Source of the DNA: Brachionus rotundiformis
Taxonomy: Eukaryota; Rotifera; Eurotatoria; Ploima; Brachionidae
Assembly: GCA_016802295.1 (NCBI GenBank)
Contig: JAESIW010000203.1
Coordinates: 1,506,795-1,570,794 of the forward strand
DNA length: 64,000 bases
Direction of reading: 5' to 3'
The notes below the pieces were generated by a model, which did not search any database, was not told the DNA's origin, and saw only the letters and a list, made by a program, of their open reading frames with translations. Positions 11,864-22,379 of this stretch are shown in pieces (within the stretch, counting starts at the first letter, position 1; every line of letters begins with the position of its first letter). A program made the position numbers and the translations under genes.

Positions 11864-13105
11864 TTTATTTATTTATTTATTCAAAGAGCGCCTTGTAGGC
11901 AATGTAAAAAAAAATAGAAATAAAATTAATAAATTTAAGATTTGTTAATCAATATTGATCAAAGCTCTTCATCATTCTTACGCAATCCAAAAGTGCTTCT
12001 GAATTATTAAGAGACCTTTACACATTACAATCGGCAATATATCATAATCTTAAACAAAAAAAAAATATTGTAATTTCTAGAAAACTATTTGAATTCGGCA
12101 TATTGAAGTTTATGATCAAATTTAAATGATCATGCTCAAAAATTATTTTTTTTTTAAAATTTTTTATATTCTTTTTAATTGAAAAATGTAATGCAGAGAT
12201 AGATTTTCATGTGTAACAGAACATGTTAAATCATAATCGAGTATTGTGCAAAATTCTGCATTTTTTTCAATTTCAAGGTTAATCAACAGGCTAGTGCCAA
12301 TGTCATAAAGACCGATTAACACTCCATTTATTTAAATAAAATAAGTTTTACAAATTAAAAATTAATTGTTTATATAATTATTTAAAAAAATAAAACATTG
12401 AAATATTTAAATTAAATTTTTTGAATTTTTTTACAAAATCTGAAAAAATAAGATTAATATTATTAAAAATTGAATGCTTAAATGTTGTAAATTTCAACAT
12501 TGATCTCTTGATCACAAAGCAATTTATAAGTCCTGAGTAGAAAAATCCAAAAATTTTTTGACCATTTAATGATTTTGATGTTGGTTCTATCAGATTCTCA
12601 CAGTTCCTTAAATTATATTTCAAATTTGTTGAGTCATTTTCCTTTAAATTCTGCCTTAGATTATCAGGAGAGTTATGAACGTATAGTGTTTTATAAGCAA
12701 AAGATAGCATTCTATCTAGTATTCTATGTTGGAATGCATATAGGCCATTCTTTTCTAAGAAGTTATTAATATCGTTAAAGTTATTTACTTCAAATTTGAA
12801 CTTAAACAATTTAAATAATGTCAAATAATAACTCTTAGCCAATTTAATTATTGCCTTTTTGAGAAATAGCACAGGAGAGTCGAGCAATAATCAAAATAAA
12901 GCAATATAAAAGTCTTAAAAAACTGTATTTTTACGGATGTTGATAGATAGAAAAGTCTCTTAATGCTGAATAATTTTTTATTTACAATTAATGAGATACT
13001 ACATGCAAAATTAGAAAAGTTAAGATTTTGATCAATTTTATAACCTAAAATGAGTATTGTGCAAAATTCTGCATACATTAAATTTTTGCAGAAATTTGCA
13101 GACAT
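11864..13105 (-). pseudogene. Non-LTR retrotransposon 3' part with (TTTA)n tail
   Basis: On the minus strand two overlapping frames (12848-13105 and 12378-12887) join into a reverse-transcriptase C-terminal region: FKTFILLYFDYCSTLL followed by KLAKSYYLTLFKLFKF and ENGLYAFQHRILDRML. A frameshift lies around 12850-12890. Further along in the same direction, the 3' end shows a small hairpin (GCCT-TGT-AGGC, 11890-11900 on the plus strand) followed by four TTTA units (11864-11881), i.e. an (AATA)n tail in element orientation. The order of body, hairpin and tail agrees with a 5'-truncated LINE copy that is now dead. Confidence 0.65.
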
Positions 13106-14528
13106 AAAAATTTAAGTTTAACATTGAATGTTTACTTTAAAAATGTGATTCTGCAACAAAAATTTTTTAGTCGAAAATATTTAAAAATATATTTTTATAA
13201 TAATTTTTGAGCTTGATCATTTTAATTTGATCATAAACTTCAACTTGCCTTGAATTCGCTAGTTACTGATTTTTATTCAGTCATTCGTTCATTCAACAAG
13301 TTGTTTAAAAAATCTCTAACTTAAAATTAGATTTTTTTTTTAAATTTTAATATTTTATTTAATATATTTTATATTTTTACAAAAATAATTTATCAATTTT
13401 ATACTTAAGGTTAATTTATTTATCAACAGTAGTGAAAGTAAAAAAAAACTGTACTCTATCATATAAAGGCTTAAATTCTTCAAGACAGGATTTTGGGGGC
13501 ACTTATTTGCAAGTTTTTTAGTAAAAAAAAAATCCCTAAACACAGTTTTGTACTAATATAATTTTTTTTGATGTAGATACAAAGCAAAAATAAAAGCATC
13601 AATAGGACTTAAATTAATTATTGATTTTGTTTACCTTAAAAAAAAGAAAAAAATCATTATATTTTGACTTTTGATTCGAATCAAGATAACACCTATGTAA
13701 CCTTTTCTGCTTAGGCTTGTTCGCACTGGATACAACACTAATGTAAGAGGTTATCTGAAATAACGAATGATCAATGATTGACTCTTGTAGCCTGGTCCTG
13801 GATCTCACTCTCCCGCTCTCTCGTTCTTTATACAAATATTGCTATTTTTAGTTTTAAAAATAGAGAAAATCCTCTTTCTTTTTATATATTAGATAGCGCC
13901 GCCCTATAAAATTGCGGAAAAAAATTTTTTCACTCAAAAGTTAGTCAAAAATTTTATAGAAACCAAATGTTGAACCACGATACGAACTATGATACAGATT
14001 TAACAGGGGTACTATAATCATCTAATTTTGTCTGAATGTAATCCAAAAAACTAGCTTGTTTTATGATTTTTATTAAAAACCCCCCAAAATAAAAAAAAAG
14101 AACTGGGATTTTGGTTAAATTTAAATTAGCCTAATGATTCCATAGTGTCATCTTCTATCTTTCTCGATATTTTTTTCTGATTTAATGAAAAACCTTTCAG
14201 CTGAAGATAAAAAATTATTGTTCGACGACGACCTGTCGATTTGGTGTAGACACAAAATCTAAAAAAAATCGAAGAAACTTTACAAAAAGCAATAAACGCA
14301 ATTAAAATTAAAAATAAACTTCAAAAAAACACTTTATATAATTTTTACGTCTCTGTAACGTTTCATAGCAAGCTATTTTTCATTGCAAGACAAAATTCAT
14401 CGTATCTCTAATTTTTTCATTGCACCATTTTTTTTTTTCATAGCAGGTTATTTTTTCATTGCAAATAGTTTTTTATGGTATAATATTTTCTTATTGTATC
14501 AAAATTTCATTTACTAATTAATCTTTAG
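13106..14528. other. Intergenic, no supported gene
   Basis: AT-rich sequence. A minus-strand open frame at 13614-13835 reads as mixed-composition protein (for example SYISVVSSANKPKQKRLHRC) but has no recognisable domain or splice context. A GC-richer word 'gcgccgccc' at about 13896 may mark the edge of the MULE relic that follows. Confidence 0.3.
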
Positions 14529-15721
14529 AAAATGATTCGAAATTTCTTGAAAAAAAATCGGAATGAGTCGCCTTCATTAAAAAAACTAAAGAATAGACGA
14601 ATTTTAAATCATATTTCAAACTCTGATAGTATCGATTCTAACAACTGAAAAAGATAATTTAAAAAGTGATTTTGACTTAGAAAAATCTTTTCGGGATTTA
14701 AATATTAACAAAATCATGCATACGAAAAAATCAAATTCATTCATTCATTTGAAACTTTTATACGAAAAAATTAATGAAGAAAAAGTATGCAACGGCCTTA
14801 ACTCTGATAAAAGTTAAAGCGATAAAGAGGAAAACAGTGACGATGATGAAAGTGATAATGTTGAAGATGATTAAGATTTTTTAAAACAAATGAATGAATT
14901 TGAATTTGGTCAGTAAGGGGTTCGCTTATAATAAAGAAAGAGGCCCTAATACACTAGCTAAAGTAAACTGTAAATGTGAGTTTACTACGATATGTAATGC
15001 ACGTGGTTGTAGTGATGGTTTTGAGCCTCCATTTGCATTAACAGTGTTACATAAAAACCATTGTCCGGATTTCACACGTCATCAAGTTCTACATAATAAT
15101 GTTGAAATAAAAAATCGTGCCGAGATATCAAGAGACAAAGCTCGTACAATTATAGCCGAAACAAATAAAGAAATAAGCTTAGATGCAGTAATGAAATTGC
15201 CAAATTATGATGCTAAAAGAGCAAAAATAAATAGAGCAAGATTTAATAAAGCTGGTGCTGGTAAAGAATTTGATGAATTATCTTAAGTTGTAATTAAAGA
15301 AGAATTGAGAGTAACTTATAGAAATGAAAAGTTTTTGTGGGGTGATAGTGGATCAGATGACCCAGAACGCATTTTAGTATTCACAACAAAAGAAAATTTG
15401 AAACTTTAATATAAACTAAGAGATTGGTTTTGTGATGGGACTTTTGACATTAGTCCCACATTGTTCACTCAACTCTATTCGATACACGTGATTATTAATA
15501 ATAAAGACTTTCCAGTGTTGTATACTTTTTTGCCTAATAAAAACCAATGTACTTATGTTAAACTATTTAATATGATAAATGGTTTCATTAAGAAGACTCG
15601 GCTTTCAATTAATATTAATTTCGAAAAAGCAGTTTTCAATGCGACGTGTAAAGTGTGGAAAGATTTTAATATTTATGGATGTTTTTTTCATTTGTACAGC
15701 AACATGTTTAAAAGAGTTTAA
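14529..15721 (+). pseudogene. FLYWCH-MULE transposase relic
   Basis: The readable parts 14894-15286 and 15461-15721 lie in the same frame and are separated by in-frame stops (TAA at 15284-15286 and about 15407). The first part shows a FLYWCH-like zinc-binding region with CKCEFTTICNARGC and a later H-x-H; the second shows the start of a Mutator-like transposase core, WFCDGTFDISPTLFTQLYSI and later FEKAVFNA and IYGCFFHLY. MULE transposases cut and paste DNA with a DDE fold; here the C-terminal E-containing part is missing. An ATG at 14531 starts a degenerate upstream part. Terminal inverted repeats were not identified. It is a decayed DNA transposon gene, adjacent to but not functionally tied to the fukutin-like gene. 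Confidence 0.7.
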
Positions 15722-15856
15722 CGTAAGCAGTCGATTGGCTATTTTATAGATATGAAATTTATTAATATATTTTTTTCTTTAAACTTTATTAATAAATATA
15801 AAGTGCTGGATAAATTAGACTATTAAATTTTATTGTTTTTGTATTATGGAAAAATA

Positions 15857-17163
15857 CTAGACTTCATGTAAAGCTTTTTTTGGTTCACACGGAACAAAAA
15901 ACTTTTCGTTCAAAAGTTCAGCAGAACAAATTTCTGGAAATTTATTTACCATTTTTTGTCCAATAGTTATTTTAAAATTCAATTCATTTTTTTTCAAGTT
16001 TCGTAGCTCGAAAATGTCATTTTGAAGTTTTGAAGGAAAACCATTTTCGTCAATTTTATGATTAATTAACAAATCTACATATTTCAGATTTATTTTATTT
16101 GAAAATCTGCCTATAACAAGATTCCTATTTTTTGGTGAAAAAGTGCATTCTCTGTACCATGATTGCAAAGTGTCTCCCATTAGCGAATAAACTTTTTTTT
16201 TTTCTCGAAAAAATCTTTTACATCTTTTAATTGATGAAAAATATCGTTTTCGGCAGTAAAAGACTGTTTAAAATTTGACATAGTTTCAGAAAAATTACAT
16301 TCGATAAATTTTGAATATTTGTAATTAAATAAAAAATTCTCTTTAAATAAAGGAATTCTTAGAAACATCGATTTATACTCTATGATAGCTGTTTCAAATC
16401 TTTAGTTTATTGAAAGAATTAATTATTATTAACTAAAAATATTCATACTTATTCATAGCTCGATCTTCATCAGAAAAAGATTTAGTGAATTCCTTAAAAA
16501 CAAAATCATCTCTTGGTATCCAGAAGAAATTACCGCGAGGATATATGATTGAAATATGGTAAAAGAAAAAACCACATTTTATGTAAATACTTGCAGGGAT
16601 TGAATAATTAAAATCGTTATAAAATGATGGAATGACATTACACTGTAGATCAATTGAGATTAATTCCTTAAAAAATAGATTAATTAAATTAGAATTTCAA
16701 TTAAATATTAGATACTTTGAAGAACTCGGATAAAAATTATCTCAAGTAGAAATGACATCAAAAAACGATTCATAAAATCTTGTTGATTAAAGATTAATCG
16801 AATTTTATCATAATTATAATAATCAAAATTAGCAACTAATTTTGGTTCGGCCAGAATAGCTTTGTGTCTAAAAAGGTTTCGGTTAATTTTCTCAAAAATT
16901 CTATCAGTCGACAGATTTTTCTCAACTGTAAAATTATTCGTTATATGGAAAAATTTTTTGGAATAAAATTCTAATTTTTTGTAAAATTTTGGAAAATTTC
17001 TATTAAATTTTACTTTTTTTGTTTCATCAATCGAAAAAGCTTTCGTCGAGAATAAGAACGAATTTTGGAAATATATTTTAAAAAAAAAAAAAAAGTTTGT
17101 AATAGACGAAACAATCAAAAATATCATGCCAAATTTAAAAATATTCACGGAAAAAAACCTCAT
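15857..17163 (-). pseudogene. Fukutin/LicD-like transferase, probably degenerate
   Basis: Three exons by eye: 16726-17163, 16449-16666 and 15857-16399, with introns of 59 and 49 bp. The ATG at 17163 is followed by a single hydrophobic segment (residues about 9-29), as in type II Golgi proteins. Exon 3 contains NYKYSKFIECNFSE, then VYSLMGDTLQSWYREC, which resemble the fukutin (FKTN) and LicD family lead-in GTLLGWYREC, and later FPEICSAELLNEKFFVPC. In that family the next motif is an acidic D-x-D that binds metal and nucleotide; here it is replaced by SPKNRNLVIG. In addition a run of 11 T (16193-16203) puts the two halves of exon 3 in different frames, and the protein stops about 40 residues short. 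Family members add ribitol-phosphate or phosphocholine to glycans; this copy is likely inactive or the frameshift is a sequencing error. Confidence 0.6.
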
Positions 17164-19590
17164 TTTTAAAATATTTTGAGTATAGGACCTGAATTAACAA
17201 AAAAATTTAAATTTTTCAAAAACTTTAGTTTAGTAATATCTTTTTTTTATAGTTGCTATATTAAGAATATAAATAATCATAAATTATTTTCTATTAAGTT
17301 AATTTTTTCAGAATTATTCACAATGTTCTATTTTCATTAGAGAATATAATTTTTTATTATATTATTAATATAAAAAAACAAAACTACTAAGTAATGGAAC
17401 AAATGTATTTCTTTTTTAAGTAAGAAACAAAAATAAATATTCAATTATTTTTTTTGTTAGTTTGATCAAACTTGTATATCGCGTTTCTTTTTACTAAAGG
17501 CTTTGGAGCAACGATTGCGGTCTCTTCAAGACGAATTTTTTTGCTATTGGCTCTTGTACAATCCGATCGTCCGAGTCTGAATCTTATTAATATAAGGTGA
17601 TACCCAAATCATCTAATTTCTAATTTCATTTTGCTGAAGAAGTAAGGCATTGGTTTATCTTTAGTCTACTTGGACGATGCTTCTTTCAAGTGAAATGTTC
17701 ATAATTCTTTCATTTGACAAATTTCTTAAAGCAAAACTAGAAAAAATTAAAAGAAAATTTTCTCAAAAATATTTTGTGTTTTTTGAGGTAATAATGTATT
17801 ACCTATCTGAAGACAGCGAATCATTAATAAATGCAAGAATAATTTAGACTATATAGAATGTTTTTGAAGTGATATCACTAAACAAATGTGAATAGTACTG
17901 TCACTAAAGAAATTTTTATCTTCTAATTAAGTTAAATTTTGATTGGTGGATGAAATTTAAAAATTCTATCTGACTCTCTTGAATTATGAAACGAGTTAGA
18001 AATTTAGGAAATAGCACAGATTTTTAAATCATCTGGTCCATATTATATTCTGGTTCAACTTTATCTTTTCGCGATTGATTAGTTGTGGAACAGGATTATA
18101 AGGAGCTGTATTTGCAATCTCTTCATCGTATTCTAGTTAATCTTGATATTGATAAATAATTTTACTTGGTGCTTGCTCACCAAAGTATATTATTTTCTTA
18201 TATTTTTTCCTTTGTTCTAAGCTTTTTACCTTGGTAAGGTCGAAAGGTTCAATTTGCTGAGCACAACAATCCAAACATCACAATCTTCTCCAATATTATT
18301 CGAATAAGATAAACATGAACCCTTACAATTGCTTTTAATACTTTTTTACCAAAAATAGGATACGAATACTCTGTAAATATTTGGAACCGTTCAACGAAAG
18401 CAAGCATAAACATTAGGGTTGTCAACCGTCATGAGAAGATTAACCTAATGAAATCATTTTTATCAAGCTAAATCAAAATAAAAATGACTAACATTCTGAC
18501 CAACAGAGTATTTTCACAGTGTAATGCTTTACCGCAAAGTGTTGTTAACTCAGGGACGTAAAAGCTTTTAATGCAGGCATCGACATAGAAGCGTTTGATA
18601 TTGAATAAAGAAAGAAACGAAAGACTGCCACAGCTTTTATAGATCTAAATGCCAGGAGTCATTAGTATAAATTTGAATTTCTTTTTTCTAAGTAAAGAAA
18701 GCCTAAACAATAATCAGTCATATATATTTTTTTTACTATTAGATTAGTTGTGTCGACAGCAATTAAAATATAATCGATATTCACAGTACAAACAAGGTTT
18801 CAGATCTGAAAAAATTTTTGATTTCTTAAACTAAGAAATTTTAAAAGATTTATTTAATTGTTTTTTCGTATTCAGTGTATTTTCTATCTTTTTAGATTAT
18901 TTAGTTTCTCGAAAACCTTCACTTAATATTTTCCAAATTTATGCTTTCTCAAGAGAAGTTCCTTATTTATCAATTTTTGATTAGTAGATATTGATTATTA
19001 AATTGATCATGTCTAATTTTTGTTTTTATAATTTTAAGGAACTATATTTTTTGTGATTTTGTAACATATCAAGTCTAATTAATGTTATTTCGGACATTTA
19101 TTATAATTGTATTTTTGTATTTTTTTTAATTTATTATAAATGTATGCCGAATGTTTAAAGTTTTTGAATTTAAAGAATATTTATTGGATTGAAGTTTTTT
19201 TTTGGACATGCTCAAACAGCCAATTAACAAAAATTTAAAAACAATCCTTGAAAAGAGATAAAACTAGAAAGTTAAATTGATTAGTTGAATGAAATTTCTC
19301 ATGTACAGGCGTGGTTAGTAACGAATTAAAGCAAACATTCTCTTTCATTACATCAATAAATTAACAAAAAAAAATTCTTAAAATGTCCGTTTTATCTTGA
19401 TATGAAAATAAACGAGTTTTTTTCTTTTTTTTTTAATTGAAGCTAACCACTTATATCAAAAGCCTTTTTTGACAAAAGTTTAAAATTAGAAACAAGAACT
19501 TGTTGCTATGACATTTTTTAAAGCCATAAACTAAAAATAAATTCAAATTTTTAGATATTTTAACGATAAAAAAACAATTACTCCCAAAAA
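17164..19590. other. Intergenic with degraded minus-strand coding traces
   Basis: No intact gene. On the minus strand 17450-18650 reads in short, coding-like pieces broken by stops (an acidic DSDSDDRIVQEPIAKKFVLK-like piece at about 17500-17600; LMTVDNPNVYACF near 18400). This has the look of an old transposon gene; I cannot assign the family. 18650-19590 is plain AT-rich DNA and the likely upstream region of the sulfotransferase gene. Confidence 0.35.
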
Positions 19591-20673
19591 ATGAAGAATA
19601 AAATCAGAGTGTTTTTATTTATGTTATTTGTTAATTCAGTTTTCGTTCTAATTCATTATTTTTTTATTCTTGATATAAGTCCGACAGAAACAAGATATTT
19701 TGTTATAAACGACTCAAAAAAACTTCAATCAATAAAAGACATCTATTTTGTCAAAACACATAAGACTGCAAGCAGCGCCTTACAAAATGTACTTATACGG
19801 TATGCTGATAAAAATAATATGCGAGTTGTAAATGACCTTCTTGCAGAGTCTCAAATTGTCGTCAAAAATAATTCAAATAATAAAATATTTTTTTTGCATA
19901 TAAGGCACAATTTTGAAATCGCTAAGAAAGCATTTCCACGAGATAATTCCCTTTATCTTACAATATTACGAAAACCTCAAGATCAGCTGATATCTTCAAT
20001 TAATTATTTCAAAGATTTAAAAAACGAAAAAAAGTTTATTATGAAAAACATAGAAAATGAAAATATTAAAAAGCAAATTGCTAAAAACAGAAGCCTTTTT
20101 TGTTTTCTCAGAAATTCAGCAAGTTATGATCTAGGATTAGTCAAATGCGCTGAATCATACAAAGGGTCTAAAAAAAGTCTTATAGATCGATTTAAAAGTG
20201 AGTTTGATTTTGTTTTCTTGACAGAGTACTTTAATGAGGGTCTAATTATTTTGAAAAAAATTCTCAAATTATCTTACAAAGACATTGTATGCTTGAGTGT
20301 AAATCAAGGCACAGTAAAAGTCAATGAAAAAGACAAAAAATGGGCAAAAAGGATAATTGAAAGAATAACCAACGCTGATTTTACTTTATATAATTATTAT
20401 CTTAAAATATATCAAAAAATATCATTAGAAATACAGAATGAATTGAAAGAGCTTTTATATTTAAAAAAACTTTATGAAAATATTTGTACTAATGGAAGGC
20501 AACAAAAATTTTTTTATCAAGATGTGCCTTTTGTTGGTTATTCAATCAGAAAAAACTTAACAGGTGAGCAATATGATTATTGTTCGAAACTAATAATCAC
20601 CGAATTGGATTTTTTAAATTATATTAATAAGAAGTCAAAAAAGATACATCGGAATTTTAATCAAATAAAATAG
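19591..20673 (+). CDS. Galactose-3-O-sulfotransferase-like enzyme (GAL3ST family)
   Basis: 360 aa, intronless. GAL3ST enzymes transfer sulfate from PAPS to the 3-OH of galactose on glycolipids or glycoproteins in the Golgi. Residues about 7-27 form a signal anchor (type II membrane protein). The 5'-phosphosulfate binding loop is FVKTHKTASSALQNVL (about 53-68); the 3'-phosphate binding segment is LRKPQDQLISS (about 126-136), with the family's LTEYFNEGLIILKK-type motif near 220. Human members have roughly 420-490 residues, so this is a short version with reduced C-terminus. The ATG at 19591 is preceded by stops and followed immediately by basic residues and the anchor, which supports it. It is downstream of the fukutin-like gene and upstream of a glycosyltransferase, forming a small cluster of glycan-modifying genes. 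No frameshift is seen. Confidence 0.8.
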   Translation: MKNKIRVFLFMLFVNSVFVLIHYFFILDISPTETRYFVINDSKKLQSIKDIYFVKTHKTASSALQNVLIRYADKNNMRVVNDLLAESQIVVKNNSNNKIFFLHIRHNFEIAKKAFPRDNSLYLTILRKPQDQLISSINYFKDLKNEKKFIMKNIENENIKKQIAKNRSLFCFLRNSASYDLGLVKCAESYKGSKKSLIDRFKSEFDFVFLTEYFNEGLIILKKILKLSYKDIVCLSVNQGTVKVNEKDKKWAKRIIERITNADFTLYNYYLKIYQKISLEIQNELKELLYLKKLYENICTNGRQQKFFYQDVPFVGYSIRKNLTGEQYDYCSKLIITELDFLNYINKKSKKIHRNFNQIK

Positions 20674-22379
20674 AAAAAATGTTAATTAAAATTTTAAATA
20701 TATTCTATAAGTTCCTGAATAAAATTTTGTATTTATGTAACAGTAAATTCAATTATTATTTTTTTAAATTAATAATTAATCACATATATTTTTATTCTTA
20801 TTACAGCTGTTCTAAAAAATTAAAAATCTTTTTAATATTTCTTTTTAACTTTTTAAATTTTAAATATTTTGATAAATAATCGATTTAAAATTTAAAGAAT
20901 TAGTATTTCTAAAGAAATAATTTTAAAAACGAAAAATAATATATTTAACATCTTTTTTCAGTGGAAATCACACATATTCGTTTGGATCGACTACCACCTT
21001 ATATAAAAATATACTAAGAGTTGTTACCAAAAATCTTATGACGTATTATTTTTAACATTTTTAATAAAAACCATTGATTTCATTTTAATCACTTCAATTG
21101 TTCAATTGACTTTTTCTTTAAAACCATTTTAATCTTTTGATTCCGATGCGCTGCTGTCAGCAATGACTTTTTCAGAGCTGTATAAGTTCCTTTTCCTTTA
21201 CTAGTATGAAATCTCCTTACCGTTTCTCTACTTACCTTAACATTTTTGAACCGAAACCGGTCTTATTAAGAAAACTCGCTTTTGAGAATTTCTTAATGAT
21301 AAAAACAAATAAAGAAATCTTTAATATCCTAGTTGAAAAGAATCGCCAAGGACCTTTTTTTTTTCAAAGATGGACACACGAGTACAAAAATTCTCGGAAA
21401 ACTCAAAATCCTTGAGTAGACCAGTTACCTTTTCCAATCATATTTATAAGAGACGAATTAAGTCTTTGACCAAAACTCATCCGCAGCGTCAGTTTAGTCT
21501 TAAACTGAAGATTTTTGTGAGGTTAGAATTTTGAAAGAATTAAACCTCAAATTAAATTTTGTAATTAAACTCTTACTAACGATATTGTAAAAATTGTTAA
21601 TATCTAGCCAGTGTTGTTTATTAAATATTAATAAACATTTCGACAATGTCACCTGGAATGTTAACAGTACAAAAAAGTTAACTGAATGCGAAAAACACAC
21701 ATACAATTGTAAATATCATTAAAAAGTTTTCAAAATATCAATATTTTTCAAAATCAAAAATGGTGAAACAAATGGTTCAGTTTTTGTTTTCAAAATCAAC
21801 ATTCAAATTATCAAACAATGAAAACTCTCTTGCTGCTCCTCTTCAGACAAAAAATTCTTTATTTTCGATCACTTGGCAATTAAACGAAACATAAGTTTTA
21901 TCTTCAGCACCAAAAGGAATCGAGGGTGAAAAATAATTCCAAAGAAGAGACAATACAAGAAAAAAAGTGTTCTTTTATTTTATTCTATTTTTTCTTAGAT
22001 TTTTCTATTTTGATTAGTGTTATTCTTTTAAAATTGGTCTAAATAAAATTGAATTTTGGTGTTTTTTATCCAATATTTGTGGCATAAAAATAAAAACGTC
22101 CAAAAATTTATCTTTATTAAACCCAATTTCAGCGATAAATATGTCAATTTTTTATATCTGTAAATGCTGAACAAGAATACAAAAAACTCATTTTAATTTA
22201 TTTTTATTTTGTCATTTGAAAAAACCTGAAATCGTCATACCTTAAATATTGTTTAAAGAAATCTACAATTTCTATAGCTACAAAAAATTTTAAATGAAGC
22301 GCAAGTTTGGACAAAAATTTAGTTTTCACTCACTTAACTAATAATCAGAATCTTTAAAAAATAAAAGGATATTTATAGC
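20674..22379. other. Intergenic, no supported gene
   Basis: AT-rich. A plus-strand frame at 21206-21415 (SPYRFSTYLNIFEPKPVLLR) has slightly better composition than its surroundings but no recognised domain. Frames at 20679-20879 and 21500-21706 are low-complexity AT translations. The last few hundred bases are the presumptive 5' region of the glycosyltransferase at 22380. Confidence 0.4.

Noticed and set aside
20679..20879. Plus-strand 66-codon frame just after the sulfotransferase
   Set aside because: Asn/Leu/Phe/Ile/Tyr-only composition is what AT-rich non-coding DNA gives.
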